From NCBI GenBank assembly GCA_035655355.1, contig DASRUQ010000031.1, forward strand, positions 1-9,999: DNA of 9,999 nt, written 5' to 3'. Under the pieces are notes generated by a model, which ran no database searches, was not told where the DNA came from, and saw only the letters and a program-made list of their open reading frames with translations. The stretch is from 2-12-FULL-43-11 sp035655355 (lineage in GTDB: Bacteria; Patescibacteriota; Minisyncoccia; UBA6257; Colwellbacteraceae). Position numbers and translations under genes: made by a program. Position 1 is the first letter of the stretch. Each line of letters opens with the position of its first letter. Shown piece after piece: positions 1 through 5,790 of the stretch.

Positions 1-87
1 CATGATAACCGCTACCCCCACAATAATTATTAAGATAAATTGTGAAAATCCCTTTTTATACTGAGCTTGCCGGATGTATTGATTCAT
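1..87 (-). CDS. Truncated small membrane protein (N-terminus only)
   Basis: Only the first 29 codons are present; the gene runs off the left edge of the window. The peptide starts MNQYIRQAQYKKGFSQF and then enters a hydrophobic run (ILIIIVGVAVIM), so it is a short basic cytoplasmic N-terminus followed by a membrane segment. The KKGF step before the hydrophobic stretch resembles a type IV prepilin G/F cleavage site, but the glutamate expected at position +5 is absent, so pilin identity is not supported. The start lies 9 bases after the stop of the upstream 50-aa membrane peptide, so the two are probably co-transcribed. No function can be assigned. Confidence 0.55.
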   Translation of the reverse strand, partial: MNQYIRQAQYKKGFSQFILIIIVGVAVIM

Positions 88-96
88 AATTCTTAT

Positions 97-249
97 CTAA
101 GTTTTTCGGATATCCGCCCAAAGAGAAATAATTCCCAAGGAGAAAAAAAGTATTGCCTCCAGCCAATTCTGTTTTTGAAAAGCTTCAATTAGAGCAATCC
201 CAAAAAAGATTATGAATACCGCAAGATTTGTAAATTTTATATTTCTCAT
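97..249 (-). CDS. 50-aa predicted membrane peptide, unknown function
   Basis: An ATG-to-TAG ORF of 50 residues starts MRNIKFTNLAVFIIFFG. It reads as two hydrophobic stretches (about residues 8-22 and 31-44) separated by a polar turn (EAFQKQNWLE), with a charged C-terminus (ADIRKT). This is a plausible two-segment hairpin membrane protein. It sits 9 bases upstream of the truncated membrane gene at the left edge, on the same strand, suggesting a small operon. No strong Shine-Dalgarno is visible. Hydrophobicity and close spacing support a real gene, but the short length leaves doubt. Confidence 0.5.
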   Translation of the reverse strand: MRNIKFTNLAVFIIFFGIALIEAFQKQNWLEAILFFSLGIISLWADIRKT

Positions 250-289
250 AGTTTCAACCCAATTCTATATTTTAAAATTATCTCTTTAA

Positions 290-325
290 GTATAAAACAA
301 AAATAGACGGCATAAAACCGTCAAT
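290..325 (-). terminator. Intrinsic terminator after tRNA-Ser
   Basis: A 5-bp stem (GACGG 306-310 with CCGTC 318-322) encloses a 7-nt loop. Read on the minus strand it is followed by TATTTTTGTTTTATA, directly downstream of the tRNA-Ser 3' end. The plus-strand side also has a short T run, so it may work in both directions. Confidence 0.6.
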
Positions 326-336
326 TTTTGCATTTG

Positions 337-424
337 CGGAGGCGAAAGGATTCGAACCTTTGAGGAGCTTTTGGCCCCTAACGCATTAGCAGTGCGCTGC
401 TTTCGACCGCTCAGCCACGCCTCC
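337..424 (-). tRNA. tRNA-Ser (anticodon GCU)
   Basis: The minus strand folds as an 88-nt class II tRNA. The acceptor stem is GGAGGCG/CGCCTCC with discriminator G, the anticodon loop is CTGCTAA (anticodon GCU, reading AGC/AGU), there is a long variable arm typical of serine tRNA, and the T arm is AAAGG-TTCGAAT-CCTTT. The CCA end is not encoded (CAA follows the discriminator), so maturation needs the CCA-adding enzyme encoded at 3897. A terminator lies just downstream. Confidence 0.95.
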
Positions 425-481
425 TTTTAACTTCGCTAGTTTATAATAATCCATGGATTTGGGCAATTTAATAGGGTCTTC

Positions 482-510
482 TTGACCCCAGTGCCTGTGC
501 TTGGTAATAT
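482..510 (+). promoter_or_regulatory. Extended -10 promoter of the 517-850 ncRNA
   Basis: The -35 box TTGACC (482-487), a 17-nt spacer ending in TGG, and the -10 box TAATAT (505-510) put the start at about G517. The -35 box lies inside a small inverted repeat (GGGTC 474-478 / GACCC 484-488) that could be an operator. Spacing and the TGN extension match the promoters of the cassette genes near 6250, 6900 and 9240. Confidence 0.7.
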
Positions 511-516
511 CCACAA

Positions 517-850
517 GTTCTTTAATTCTACAGTTTTGGGAAACTTTGCGGAGTAGGCTTAGGCGTGACAGAGACGCAGCCTGTCTGAGAGCGTGATAAG
601 GGTAAAATGTCCGTCTGCTAACGGACTGGCACTAACCTGAAAAGGTCGTACGACTGATTTTGAGTGAACCAAGCGGGTTTCACGCTTCAGTAAGATAGCC
701 ATGTCGATATGGCGTCTACGCCCTACCGTTTTAAGCCACACGTCGGATTTGCTACCGACCGCTCTAAGCCTGTTCCACACAGTTTCTCATTACCAATTTT
801 TAAGAGATATTTTTCTCTTGTTTAGCCTCCGTATAACACCGGAGGCTTTC
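517..850 (+). ncRNA. Unassigned multibranched structured ncRNA (about 330 nt)
   Basis: A transcription unit between tRNA-Ser and infB has its own promoter and terminator and no convincing ORF. The RNA begins GTTCTTTAA, the start-site element shared with the cassette leaders. A long-range helix closes it: 538-545 with 781-788 (8 bp including one G-U), 550-552 with 774-776, and 555-562 (AGGCTTAG) with 764-771 (CTAAGCCT). Inside are local hairpins: 567-571/581-585, 609-614/621-626 (GTCCGT/ACGGAC), 664-668/679-683 nested in 654-657/687-690, 698-702/709-713 and 742-746/755-759. I looked for hallmarks of tmRNA (tRNA-like ends), SRP RNA and RNase P RNA (P4 and ACAGAA core) and did not find them; 6S RNA does not normally branch this way. 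The hairpins are read by eye, but the closing helix is too long to be easily accidental. Confidence 0.7.
825..849 (+). terminator. Intrinsic terminator of the ncRNA unit
   Basis: GCCTCCG (825-831) pairs with CGGAGGC (840-846) around an 8-nt loop and is followed by TTTCGCGTTTTATT. A weaker hairpin, AAGAGA/TCTCTT (802-807/814-819), lies just upstream. This separates the ncRNA from infB. Confidence 0.75.
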
Positions 851-885
851 GCGTTTTATTATCTTAATCTTATAGGAATAAAAGC

Positions 886-914
886 TTGTTTTAAGGCCAT
901 TTTTTTGCTAGAGT
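886..914 (+). promoter_or_regulatory. infB promoter, nearly leaderless start
   Basis: TTGTTT (886-891), a 17-nt spacer ending in TGC, and TAGAGT (909-914) form an extended -10 promoter. The expected +1 is about A921, only three bases before the infB ATG at 924, so the message should carry almost no 5' leader. Confidence 0.55.
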
Positions 915-923
915 GCCGTCATT

Positions 924-2342
924 ATGGACTCCAAGGTTAACAATAAGTCGGTTTCGCGTCCCCCAATAGTAGTAGTGGTGGGCCACGTTGACCATGGGAA
1001 AACTTCTCTTTTGGATTACATCAGAAAAACCAACGTGGTTTCCAAAGAAGCTGGGGGTATTACTCAATCTACCGGTGGTTATGAAATCGAACATAACGGC
1101 AAAAAAATCACTCTTATAGACACTCCTGGCCACGAAGCCTTTTCTAATATGAGAGAACGTGGCGCTAAAGTTGCGGACATTGCTATCTTGGTGGTGGCTG
1201 GAGATGATGGTTTCAAGCCGCAGACGACAGAAGCTCTGGATATTTTAAAAGCGACAGAAACTCCGTTTTTGGTTGCCATCACTAAAGCCGACAAACCTGG
1301 TTTTAATCTGGAAAAAGTCAAAGCCGATCTAATGACTAATGGTATTTTTTTGGAGGGCCACGGCGGAGACACTAGCTGGCAGGCGGTTTCCTCCAAAGAC
1401 GGTCAAGGCGTTAATGAACTCCTAGATCTCATCCTTTTGATGGGCGAAGTTTTAGACTTGCAATACGACCCGGAGGCCCCAGCCACTGGTTTCGTGCTGG
1501 AATCTTTAAAAGATATGAAGAAGGGGGTTGTGGCTTATTTGATTTTGAAAAACGGCACCTTGAAAGAAGGAGATGAAATAGCTACTCCCTCAGCCAGAGG
1601 CAAGATAAAAACGCTGGATAATTTTCTGGGTGAAAGAACGAAGAGTCTTGTTCCCTCCGCTCCCGCTTCTATGCTGGGATTTGAGTCAATTCCTTTAGTG
1701 GGCGAAGAGTTCTTTACCGGAGCCGGGATTGATGAAATCCAGAAAACGGAAGAAAAAGAAAAAGTTGAAGAGGTTCCGGAGGAATTGGGCAAAGTAAAGG
1801 CTATTTTGAAATCTGACACTTCAGGTTCCTTGGAGGTATTGAGTCAGGTTCTGAGTCATTTAGTTACTTTGAAGGGTATGTCAGTCGGGGATGTGACTGA
1901 CGGCGATGTTAAATCAGCCGCTTCCTCCGGCAGTATTATTGTGAGTTTCAGGGTTAAAACCAACAAAGCCGCCGAAGGCTTGGCTAAAGCCCAGGGTGTT
2001 CAGATTTTTTCTAACGACGTCATCTATAAGCTCGTTGAGGAAATAGATAAATATAAAAAAGAAAAAGACGGTCCGGTTTACGTGGGCGAACTTGAGATTT
2101 TGAGAGTCTTCGGCAACGAAGGCAAGAAGCAGATTATCGGCGGAATTGTTAAAGCGGGGGAAATCAAAAACGGCTGTGAAGTGAATATAGTCAGGAATGA
2201 CAGCGTTGAAGGACAAGGCAGGATCGTTAACGTTCAGGCCGGCAAAAAAGACGTGACGAGCATTCTTGAAGGCACTGAAGGGGGGTTATTGCTTGATTCC
2301 GAGACAAGGGTCAGGACCGGTGATAGAATTAAAGCGCTATAA
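924..2342 (+). CDS. infB: Translation initiation factor IF2 (short form)
   Basis: IF2 is the GTPase that brings initiator tRNA to the small subunit and promotes subunit joining. Seen here: P-loop GHVDHGKT (20-27), switch I GGITQSTGGYE (44-54), DTPGH (66-70) with the catalytic His, G4 TKAD (120-123, where N is usual at the first position), a G5-like SSKDGQG, a beta-barrel domain II from about 185, the domain III signature SDTSGSLEVL, and a C-terminal tRNA-binding barrel (about 390-472). At 472 aa it is much shorter than E. coli IF2 (890) and lacks the whole N-terminal region, which is common in reduced genomes. Switch I has S49 where H is usual (QHIGAY). The ATG follows the -10 box by only 9 bases, so the mRNA is probably leaderless. 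rbfA starts on the base after its stop codon. Confidence 0.95.
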   Translation: MDSKVNNKSVSRPPIVVVVGHVDHGKTSLLDYIRKTNVVSKEAGGITQSTGGYEIEHNGKKITLIDTPGHEAFSNMRERGAKVADIAILVVAGDDGFKPQTTEALDILKATETPFLVAITKADKPGFNLEKVKADLMTNGIFLEGHGGDTSWQAVSSKDGQGVNELLDLILLMGEVLDLQYDPEAPATGFVLESLKDMKKGVVAYLILKNGTLKEGDEIATPSARGKIKTLDNFLGERTKSLVPSAPASMLGFESIPLVGEEFFTGAGIDEIQKTEEKEKVEEVPEELGKVKAILKSDTSGSLEVLSQVLSHLVTLKGMSVGDVTDGDVKSAASSGSIIVSFRVKTNKAAEGLAKAQGVQIFSNDVIYKLVEEIDKYKKEKDGPVYVGELEILRVFGNEGKKQIIGGIVKAGEIKNGCEVNIVRNDSVEGQGRIVNVQAGKKDVTSILEGTEGGLLLDSETRVRTGDRIKAL

Positions 2343-2690
2343 ATGAATCACAGATCTCTCCGTATGGAGAGCTTAATACAGGAAAAGCTATCACAGATTA
2401 TTCTGAGGGAGATAGATATTCCCGTCGGCACTCTGGCTACTATCAGTTATGTTAGAGTTTCCTCCGATTTATTGAACGGGGAAGTAGGAGTAAGTATTAT
2501 CCCCGGAGATAAAATAAAAGAAGTGATGGAACTTTTAAAAAAAGAGCAGGGGAGTTTACAACACCTTTTAAACTACAGTTTGAATTTGAAACCCATGCCC
2601 CGTATAGAATTTGTTTACGACCCGGGTTTAGAGAAAGCCGCTAAGATTGAAAAGTTACTGGAAGTAGAAAATGGGGAGGAGTCTATTTAG
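2343..2690 (+). CDS. rbfA: Ribosome-binding factor A
   Basis: RbfA is a small KH-fold protein that binds immature 30S subunits and helps 16S 5'-end maturation. The 115-residue protein opens with RSLRMESLIQEKLSQIILREI, has the central beta strand ATISYVRVSSDLLNGEV, and ends the core with LNLKPMPRIEFVYDPG, matching the family's L(R)xxPxLxFxYD signature. Length fits the family (about 110-130 aa). The ATG abuts the infB TAA with no gap and there is no clear Shine-Dalgarno, so translation is probably coupled. The infB-rbfA order is the standard bacterial arrangement. Confidence 0.93.
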   Translation: MNHRSLRMESLIQEKLSQIILREIDIPVGTLATISYVRVSSDLLNGEVGVSIIPGDKIKEVMELLKKEQGSLQHLLNYSLNLKPMPRIEFVYDPGLEKAAKIEKLLEVENGEESI

Positions 2691-2751
2691 TAATCTTATT
2701 GCGTAGTTATTTATATTTTGCTACTATTGCAGTATATAACATTACTACTCG

Positions 2752-3459
2752 ATGGGGTTTAAGTATTTTGTGAATTCAAATTTTTTCAGAAATTGGAATC
2801 AGCGCATGGCCTATACGCTCGGTTTCATCTATGCAGACGGGAATCTACTTAACGATCGCCTTTCAAGGGGGAAATATGTATCAGTGACCAATATTGATTT
2901 TTGGTTAGTGAATAGTATAAAGACTTGGCTTGATGCAGAACACAAGATAAAGAGAATAAGTCCTTCTGGGAATAACAGAACGAAATATATTTTAAAAATC
3001 GGTGATGCTGATATATATGAATCACTTATAAATCTCGGACTTTATCCTAATAAGTCTTCCACTGTACGAATGCCTAAAATACCCGATAAATTCTTAGCTG
3101 ATTTTGTTAGAGGCTATTTTGATGGCGATGGTTGTGTTTATCTCTACCGCTCAAAAGGAAAACGGCAAAAAACAATCTTAAGAAGTTTATCAGTTATCTT
3201 TACGAGTGGCAGTAAAAAATTCCTTGAAGATTTATTAATCAAATTGAAAGAGAAAATAGGTTTAAAACAAAGTAAGGTTTACAATAGTCACCGTTCATTC
3301 CAACTTAGATTAACAACTGGAGATAGCGTTGAAATATTTAAGTTCCTATATAAGAATACCAATCAAGTGTTCTTAAAAAGAAAGTTTGATATTTTCTGTA
3401 AATACTTCACTTTAAGACCAGAAAGAATTGATAATAGAGTCAAAAAGATATTAGTATAG
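2752..3459 (+). CDS. Free-standing LAGLIDADG homing endonuclease
   Basis: This 235-residue protein has two LAGLIDADG helices: LGFIYADG (23-30, acidic D29) and FVRGYFDGDG (118-127, acidic D126). A single-chain, two-motif protein of this size is the classic monomeric homing endonuclease, which cuts a long specific DNA site to spread its own gene. The C-terminus (IFKFLYKNTNQVFLKRKFDIFCKYF) fits the LAGLIDADG_3 type common in Patescibacteria and viruses. Here it is not inside a recognisable intron or intein; it sits between rbfA and tRNA-Cys as an independent gene. It is visibly more AT- and Lys/Asn-rich than infB or cca, consistent with mobility. A TATAAC -10 box (2735-2740) leaves only a short leader. 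Both catalytic acids are present, so it may be active. Confidence 0.9.
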   Translation: MGFKYFVNSNFFRNWNQRMAYTLGFIYADGNLLNDRLSRGKYVSVTNIDFWLVNSIKTWLDAEHKIKRISPSGNNRTKYILKIGDADIYESLINLGLYPNKSSTVRMPKIPDKFLADFVRGYFDGDGCVYLYRSKGKRQKTILRSLSVIFTSGSKKFLEDLLIKLKEKIGLKQSKVYNSHRSFQLRLTTGDSVEIFKFLYKNTNQVFLKRKFDIFCKYFTLRPERIDNRVKKILV

Positions 3460-3467
3460 TAGGCAGT

Positions 3468-3540
3468 GGCCATGTGGTGAAGTAGCTAACACGGCGGTCT
3501 GCAAAACCGCTATTCGCGGGTGCAATTCCCGCCATGGCCT
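3468..3540 (+). tRNA. tRNA-Cys (anticodon GCA)
   Basis: The acceptor stem is GGCCATG/CATGGCC with discriminator U (T3540), the base expected for cysteine. The anticodon arm is GCGGT-CTGCAAA-ACCGC (anticodon GCA) and the T arm GCGGG-TGCAATT-CCCGC. The T loop starts TGC instead of the usual TTC. CCA is not encoded. It follows the homing endonuclease stop by 8 bases. Confidence 0.93.
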
Positions 3541-3546
3541 CAAGGT

Positions 3547-3641
3547 AAATTGAAAAATCAAAGTGTAAAAATCAAAATAACAAATAACGATTTAATTTCT
3601 AAAGTTTACGTTATCATTTTACATTTTGATATTTAAATTTT
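3547..3641. repeat. AT-rich imperfect inverted repeat between tRNA-Cys and tRNA-Leu
   Basis: The left arm (3547-3581) and the reverse complement of the right arm (3610-3641) align over about 30 bases with a few mismatches and a small gap (TCAAARTGTAAAA is shared). An inner 6-bp stem ATAACG/CGTTAT (3584-3589/3609-3614) closes a loop of about 19 nt. It has no ORF. It could be a small non-coding mobile element or simply an AT-rich intergenic hairpin. Confidence 0.45.
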
Positions 3642-3654
3642 AAATTTAACATAT

Positions 3655-3736
3655 GCCCGGGTGGCGGAACGGTATACGCGAGGGACTTAAAATCCCTTGC
3701 CCTAAAGGCTTGTGGGTTCGAATCCCACCCCGGGTA
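3655..3736 (+). tRNA. tRNA-Leu (anticodon UAA)
   Basis: An 82-nt class II tRNA. The acceptor stem is GCCCGGG/CCCGGGT with a terminal G-U and discriminator A. The anticodon arm is AGGGA-CTTAAAA-TCCCT (anticodon UAA), the variable arm has a GCC/GGC stem, and the T arm is GTGGG-TTCGAAT-CCCAC. CCA is not encoded. Confidence 0.94.
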
Positions 3737-3743
3737 CAAAATA

Positions 3744-3759
3744 ACTCCTTTTAAGGAGT
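3744..3759 (-). terminator. Hairpin between convergent tRNA-Leu and tRNA-Arg
   Basis: ACTCCTT/AAGGAGT (7 bp, 2-nt loop). On the minus strand it is followed by TATTTTG, so it most likely ends the tRNA-Arg transcript. The plus-strand side has only a weak T run and may help stop tRNA-Leu. Confidence 0.55.
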
Positions 3760-3781
3760 CTAAGATTAAATAGGGAATGTG

Positions 3782-3853
3782 TGCCCCCGGAGGGATTCGA
3801 ACCCCCAATAGCTGGTTCGAAGCCAGCCGTGATATCCATTTCACCACAAGGGC
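3782..3853 (-). tRNA. tRNA-Arg (anticodon UCG)
   Basis: On the minus strand the acceptor is GCCCTTG/CGGGGGC with two G-U pairs and discriminator A. The D stem is GTGA/TCAC, the anticodon arm GCTGG-CTTCGAA-CCAGC (anticodon UCG, reading CGN codons) and the T arm GGGGG-TTCGAAT-CCCTC. CCA is not encoded. It is divergent from the cca gene, with about 43 bases between them. Confidence 0.92.
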
Positions 3854-3882
3854 ATTCTCGGGTCGCATAAGTTAATCTAAGC

Positions 3883-3888
3883 TATACT
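3883..3888 (+). promoter_or_regulatory. -10 box of cca, leaderless GTG start
   Basis: TATACT lies 8 bases before the GTG at 3897. The usual 6-nt spacing puts +1 at about A3895, giving a 2-nt leader. No good -35 box is visible at 17 nt. Confidence 0.45.
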
Positions 3889-3896
3889 TAATTAAA

Positions 3897-5375
3897 GTGC
3901 AATCAAGAATTAACTACAGCATTCCAAAAGAAGTTTTGGTGGTTGCCCAAGCTCTCCAAGGAGCCGGATTTAAGGCGTATTTGGTCGGAGGGTGTGTCAG
4001 AGACATCCTGCTTAAGCGTGAGCCGAAAGATTGGGATGTGACGACAAATGCCTTACCAGAAGAGATACAAAAGATTTTCCCCGATTCGGTTTACGAAAAT
4101 AATTTTGGCACGGTCGGGATAAAAACAAACAGCGTTGATAAAAAACTAGCCATAGTTGAAGTCACCACTTTTAGGGAAGAGGGGAAGTACGAAGATTTCC
4201 GCCACCCCTTGGAAATTAAATTCGCTAAAAATGTGGAAGACGATCTGGGCCGCCGTGATTTTACTGTTAATGCCATGGCGCAGGATATTGACGAACCTGG
4301 AAATACTGTTGACCCATACGATGGCCAAGCCGACTTGAAAGCTGAATTAATACGGGCCGTGGGTTCGCCCGAGGAGAGATTTAGAGAGGATGCTCTTAGG
4401 TTAATGAGGGCCGTGAGATTCGCCGCCGAGCTTGGTTTCCAGATAGAGCCTAAAACTACGGAGGCTATAAAAAACTCAGCTGACCTATTGGAACATATTG
4501 CCCAGGAAAGAATCAGAGATGAGTTTGTGAAAATAATAATGGCTCCTGGCAACGGCGCCGCTTGGGGGGTAGTGATGCTGGAGCAGCTGGGACTCCTGAA
4601 AAACATAGTTCCAGAACTTCGCGAGGGAATAGCTGTCGGCCAGAATAAGCACCATATCTATACTGTTTGGGACCACAACTTAAGAGCTTTGGATTATTCG
4701 GCCGGTAAGGGGTATTCCTTTGAAGTTCGCCTGGCATCATTACTGCACGACGTAGGTAAACCAAAAACTAAAGTCGGAGACGGGCCAGACTCTAGCTTCC
4801 ACGGCCACGAAGTAGTGGGAGGCAGGATGACCAGAAAAATAATGGAGCGTCTTAGGTTCTCCAAAGAAATTTCCGAGAAAGTGACTCATTTAGTACGGCA
4901 TCACCTCTTTTACTACAACGTAGGAGAAGTGACCGAAGCCGGAGTGAGGCGTTTTATAGCCAGAGTCGGCCCAGAAAACATAGACGACCTCTTTAAAGTA
5001 AGGGAAGCCGACAGGATTGGTTCAGGCGTGCCTAAAGCAGTTCCTTATAAAGCGAGACATTTACAGTTCATGATAGAAAAAGTTAAGTCCGACCCCGTGA
5101 GCCCTAAGATGCTTAAAGTTAACGGAACCGATATTATGGCTGTCCTCAAGATGGAGCCGACCCCTAAGATAGGCTGGATACTCGGCGCTCTTTTAGAGGA
5201 AGTCTTAGACGACCCCGCCAAGAACACTAAAAAGTTTCTGGAAGAGAGAATCTGGGAATTAAATAATTTATCGGACAAAGAACTTAAAGAGATTTCAGAG
5301 AAGGCTAAAGAGAAAAAAGAGGAATTTGAGTCCGGCATTGAAGATGAGATGAAAAAGAAATACTATGTGAAGTAA
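3897..5375 (+). CDS. cca: CCA-adding tRNA nucleotidyltransferase with HD domain
   Basis: A class II CCA-adding enzyme that builds or repairs the 3' CCA of tRNAs from CTP and ATP. Visible motifs: GGCVRD (31-36), the metal-binding DWD (45-47), RRDFTVNAMA (119-128), and ERFREDALRLMRAVRFA (160-176), which spans the nucleotide-selecting region. After the RNA-binding helical part comes an HD phosphohydrolase-type domain: HHIYTVWDHN (252-261), LLHDVGK (282-288, H284/D285), HGHE and HLVRHH. The 492-aa length fits HD-containing family members. The C-terminus ends in a charged helix rich in Lys and Glu. Start GTG at 3897 is chosen because the -10 box leaves no room for a longer leader; alternatives upstream would enter the promoter. 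Four of the five tRNAs in the window lack encoded CCA, so this enzyme is needed. Confidence 0.93.
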   Translation: MQSRINYSIPKEVLVVAQALQGAGFKAYLVGGCVRDILLKREPKDWDVTTNALPEEIQKIFPDSVYENNFGTVGIKTNSVDKKLAIVEVTTFREEGKYEDFRHPLEIKFAKNVEDDLGRRDFTVNAMAQDIDEPGNTVDPYDGQADLKAELIRAVGSPEERFREDALRLMRAVRFAAELGFQIEPKTTEAIKNSADLLEHIAQERIRDEFVKIIMAPGNGAAWGVVMLEQLGLLKNIVPELREGIAVGQNKHHIYTVWDHNLRALDYSAGKGYSFEVRLASLLHDVGKPKTKVGDGPDSSFHGHEVVGGRMTRKIMERLRFSKEISEKVTHLVRHHLFYYNVGEVTEAGVRRFIARVGPENIDDLFKVREADRIGSGVPKAVPYKARHLQFMIEKVKSDPVSPKMLKVNGTDIMAVLKMEPTPKIGWILGALLEEVLDDPAKNTKKFLEERIWELNNLSDKELKEISEKAKEKKEEFESGIEDEMKKKYYVK

Positions 5376-5376
5376 T

Positions 5377-5430
5377 CTAAAGTTGGAGCGGGCTTGTCCG
5401 CAGAACCTGCCTGCGCAGGCAGGGCTTTAG
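5377..5430. repeat. Nested palindromic intergenic element with CCTGCCTGCGCAGGCAGG
   Basis: Between cca and tRNA-Pro, CTAAAG (5377-5382) and CTTTAG (5425-5430) bracket two hairpins: GCGG/CCGC (5388-5391/5398-5401) and a perfect 18-bp palindrome at 5406-5423. A near-identical palindrome occurs at 5581. This looks like a REP-type dispersed element; similar palindromes are, to my knowledge, frequent in Patescibacteria intergenic DNA. Confidence 0.6.
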
Positions 5431-5436
5431 TGAAGG

Positions 5437-5510
5437 CGGGGTGTAGTATACCGGCAGTACGTGCGATTCGGGTTCGTAAAGACCGGGTTCGATTCCCGGC
5501 ACCCCGACCA
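5437..5510 (+). tRNA. tRNA-Pro (anticodon CGG), CCA encoded
   Basis: The acceptor stem is CGGGGTG/CACCCCG with discriminator A5507 and an encoded CCA at 5508-5510. The C1-G72 pair is typical of bacterial tRNA-Pro. The anticodon stem is TGCGA/TCGTA with loop TTCGGGT (anticodon CGG, reading CCG). The T arm is CCGGG-TTCGATT-CCCGG. It is the only tRNA of the five in this window that carries its own CCA. Confidence 0.92.
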
Positions 5511-5515
5511 GAATG

Positions 5516-5540
5516 AAAAGACCCATTATTGGGTCTTTTT
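5516..5540 (+). terminator. Intrinsic terminator after tRNA-Pro
   Basis: AAAAGACCC (5516-5524) pairs with GGGTCTTTT (5531-5539) around ATTATT and runs into TTTTT. It begins 6 bases after the tRNA 3' end. Confidence 0.8.
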
Positions 5541-5700
5541 GTTTTGGTTTTGGAATACGCTGGGAATCGAACGGGAAAGGCCTACCTGCGCAGGCAGGCG
5601 AACTTGGAATCTTTTTGAGGGTTCCTTTAATATCATCTCTGGCAGGTGGATTTCTATCCCGAAGGGGTTTTATTTTTATAAAAACTTGTTTAGAATATAT
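5541..5700. other. Intergenic stretch with second palindrome and orphan GTTCCTTTAA
   Basis: No credible gene. It holds the second palindrome CCTACCTGCGCAGGCAGG (5581-5598, one mismatch from the 5406 copy). It also has GTTCCTTTAA (5621-5630), the element that begins several cassette leaders, and a weak CCC-GAA-GGG hairpin (5658-5666) followed by TTTTATTTTT. The last two could bracket a 50-60 nt RNA, but no convincing -35/-10 pair precedes 5621. Confidence 0.35.
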
Positions 5701-5710
5701 TTAAGACCAG

Positions 5711-5790
5711 GCTCTTTAAAATAAGTTCACTTGAGGCCTGCGTCGGTCGTCACTTACTAGTCTAATTATAGGCAGGTGAGTGTCTTTCCG
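5711..5790 (+). promoter_or_regulatory. Structured leader of the PD-(D/E)XK gene, possible H-type pseudoknot
   Basis: A TATATT -10 box (5696-5701) precedes GCTCTTTAA (5711-5719), a variant of the shared start-site element. CCTGC (5737-5741) can pair with GCAGG (5772-5776), and CACTTAC (5751-5757) with GTGAGTG (5776-5782). The order of strands is that of an H-type pseudoknot. Both 3' strands cover the only Shine-Dalgarno-like run (AGGTGAG, 5774-5780), so folding could block translation. Confidence 0.4.

Noticed and set aside
590..626. Resemblance of AAGGGTAAAA plus hairpin to the RNase P P11-P12 region
   Set aside because: The universal P4 strands and the ACAGAA core are missing and the closing helix does not match, so the similarity is probably chance.
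559..940. ORFs on both strands across the 540-940 region (73 aa minus, 79 aa plus)
   Set aside because: They lie in the structured ncRNA; the plus-strand one reads through the terminator and into infB. Composition is unnatural and no start signals are seen.
3614..3868. 84-aa minus-strand ORF
   Set aside because: It covers tRNA-Leu (antisense) and tRNA-Arg; its residues are translated tRNA sequence.
5551..5580. tRNA-like T-arm remnant (GGGAATCGAACGGG) downstream of tRNA-Pro
   Set aside because: The stem halves are not complementary and no acceptor or anticodon arm can be formed.
5400..5600. Possible CRISPR array from repeated GCCTGCGCAGGC
   Set aside because: Only two copies about 175 bases apart with a tRNA between them and no regular spacer; better explained as REP-like palindromes.
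5461..5724. ORFs overlapping tRNA-Pro and its terminator
   Set aside because: They translate the tRNA, the terminator hairpin and the palindrome; no independent coding signs.
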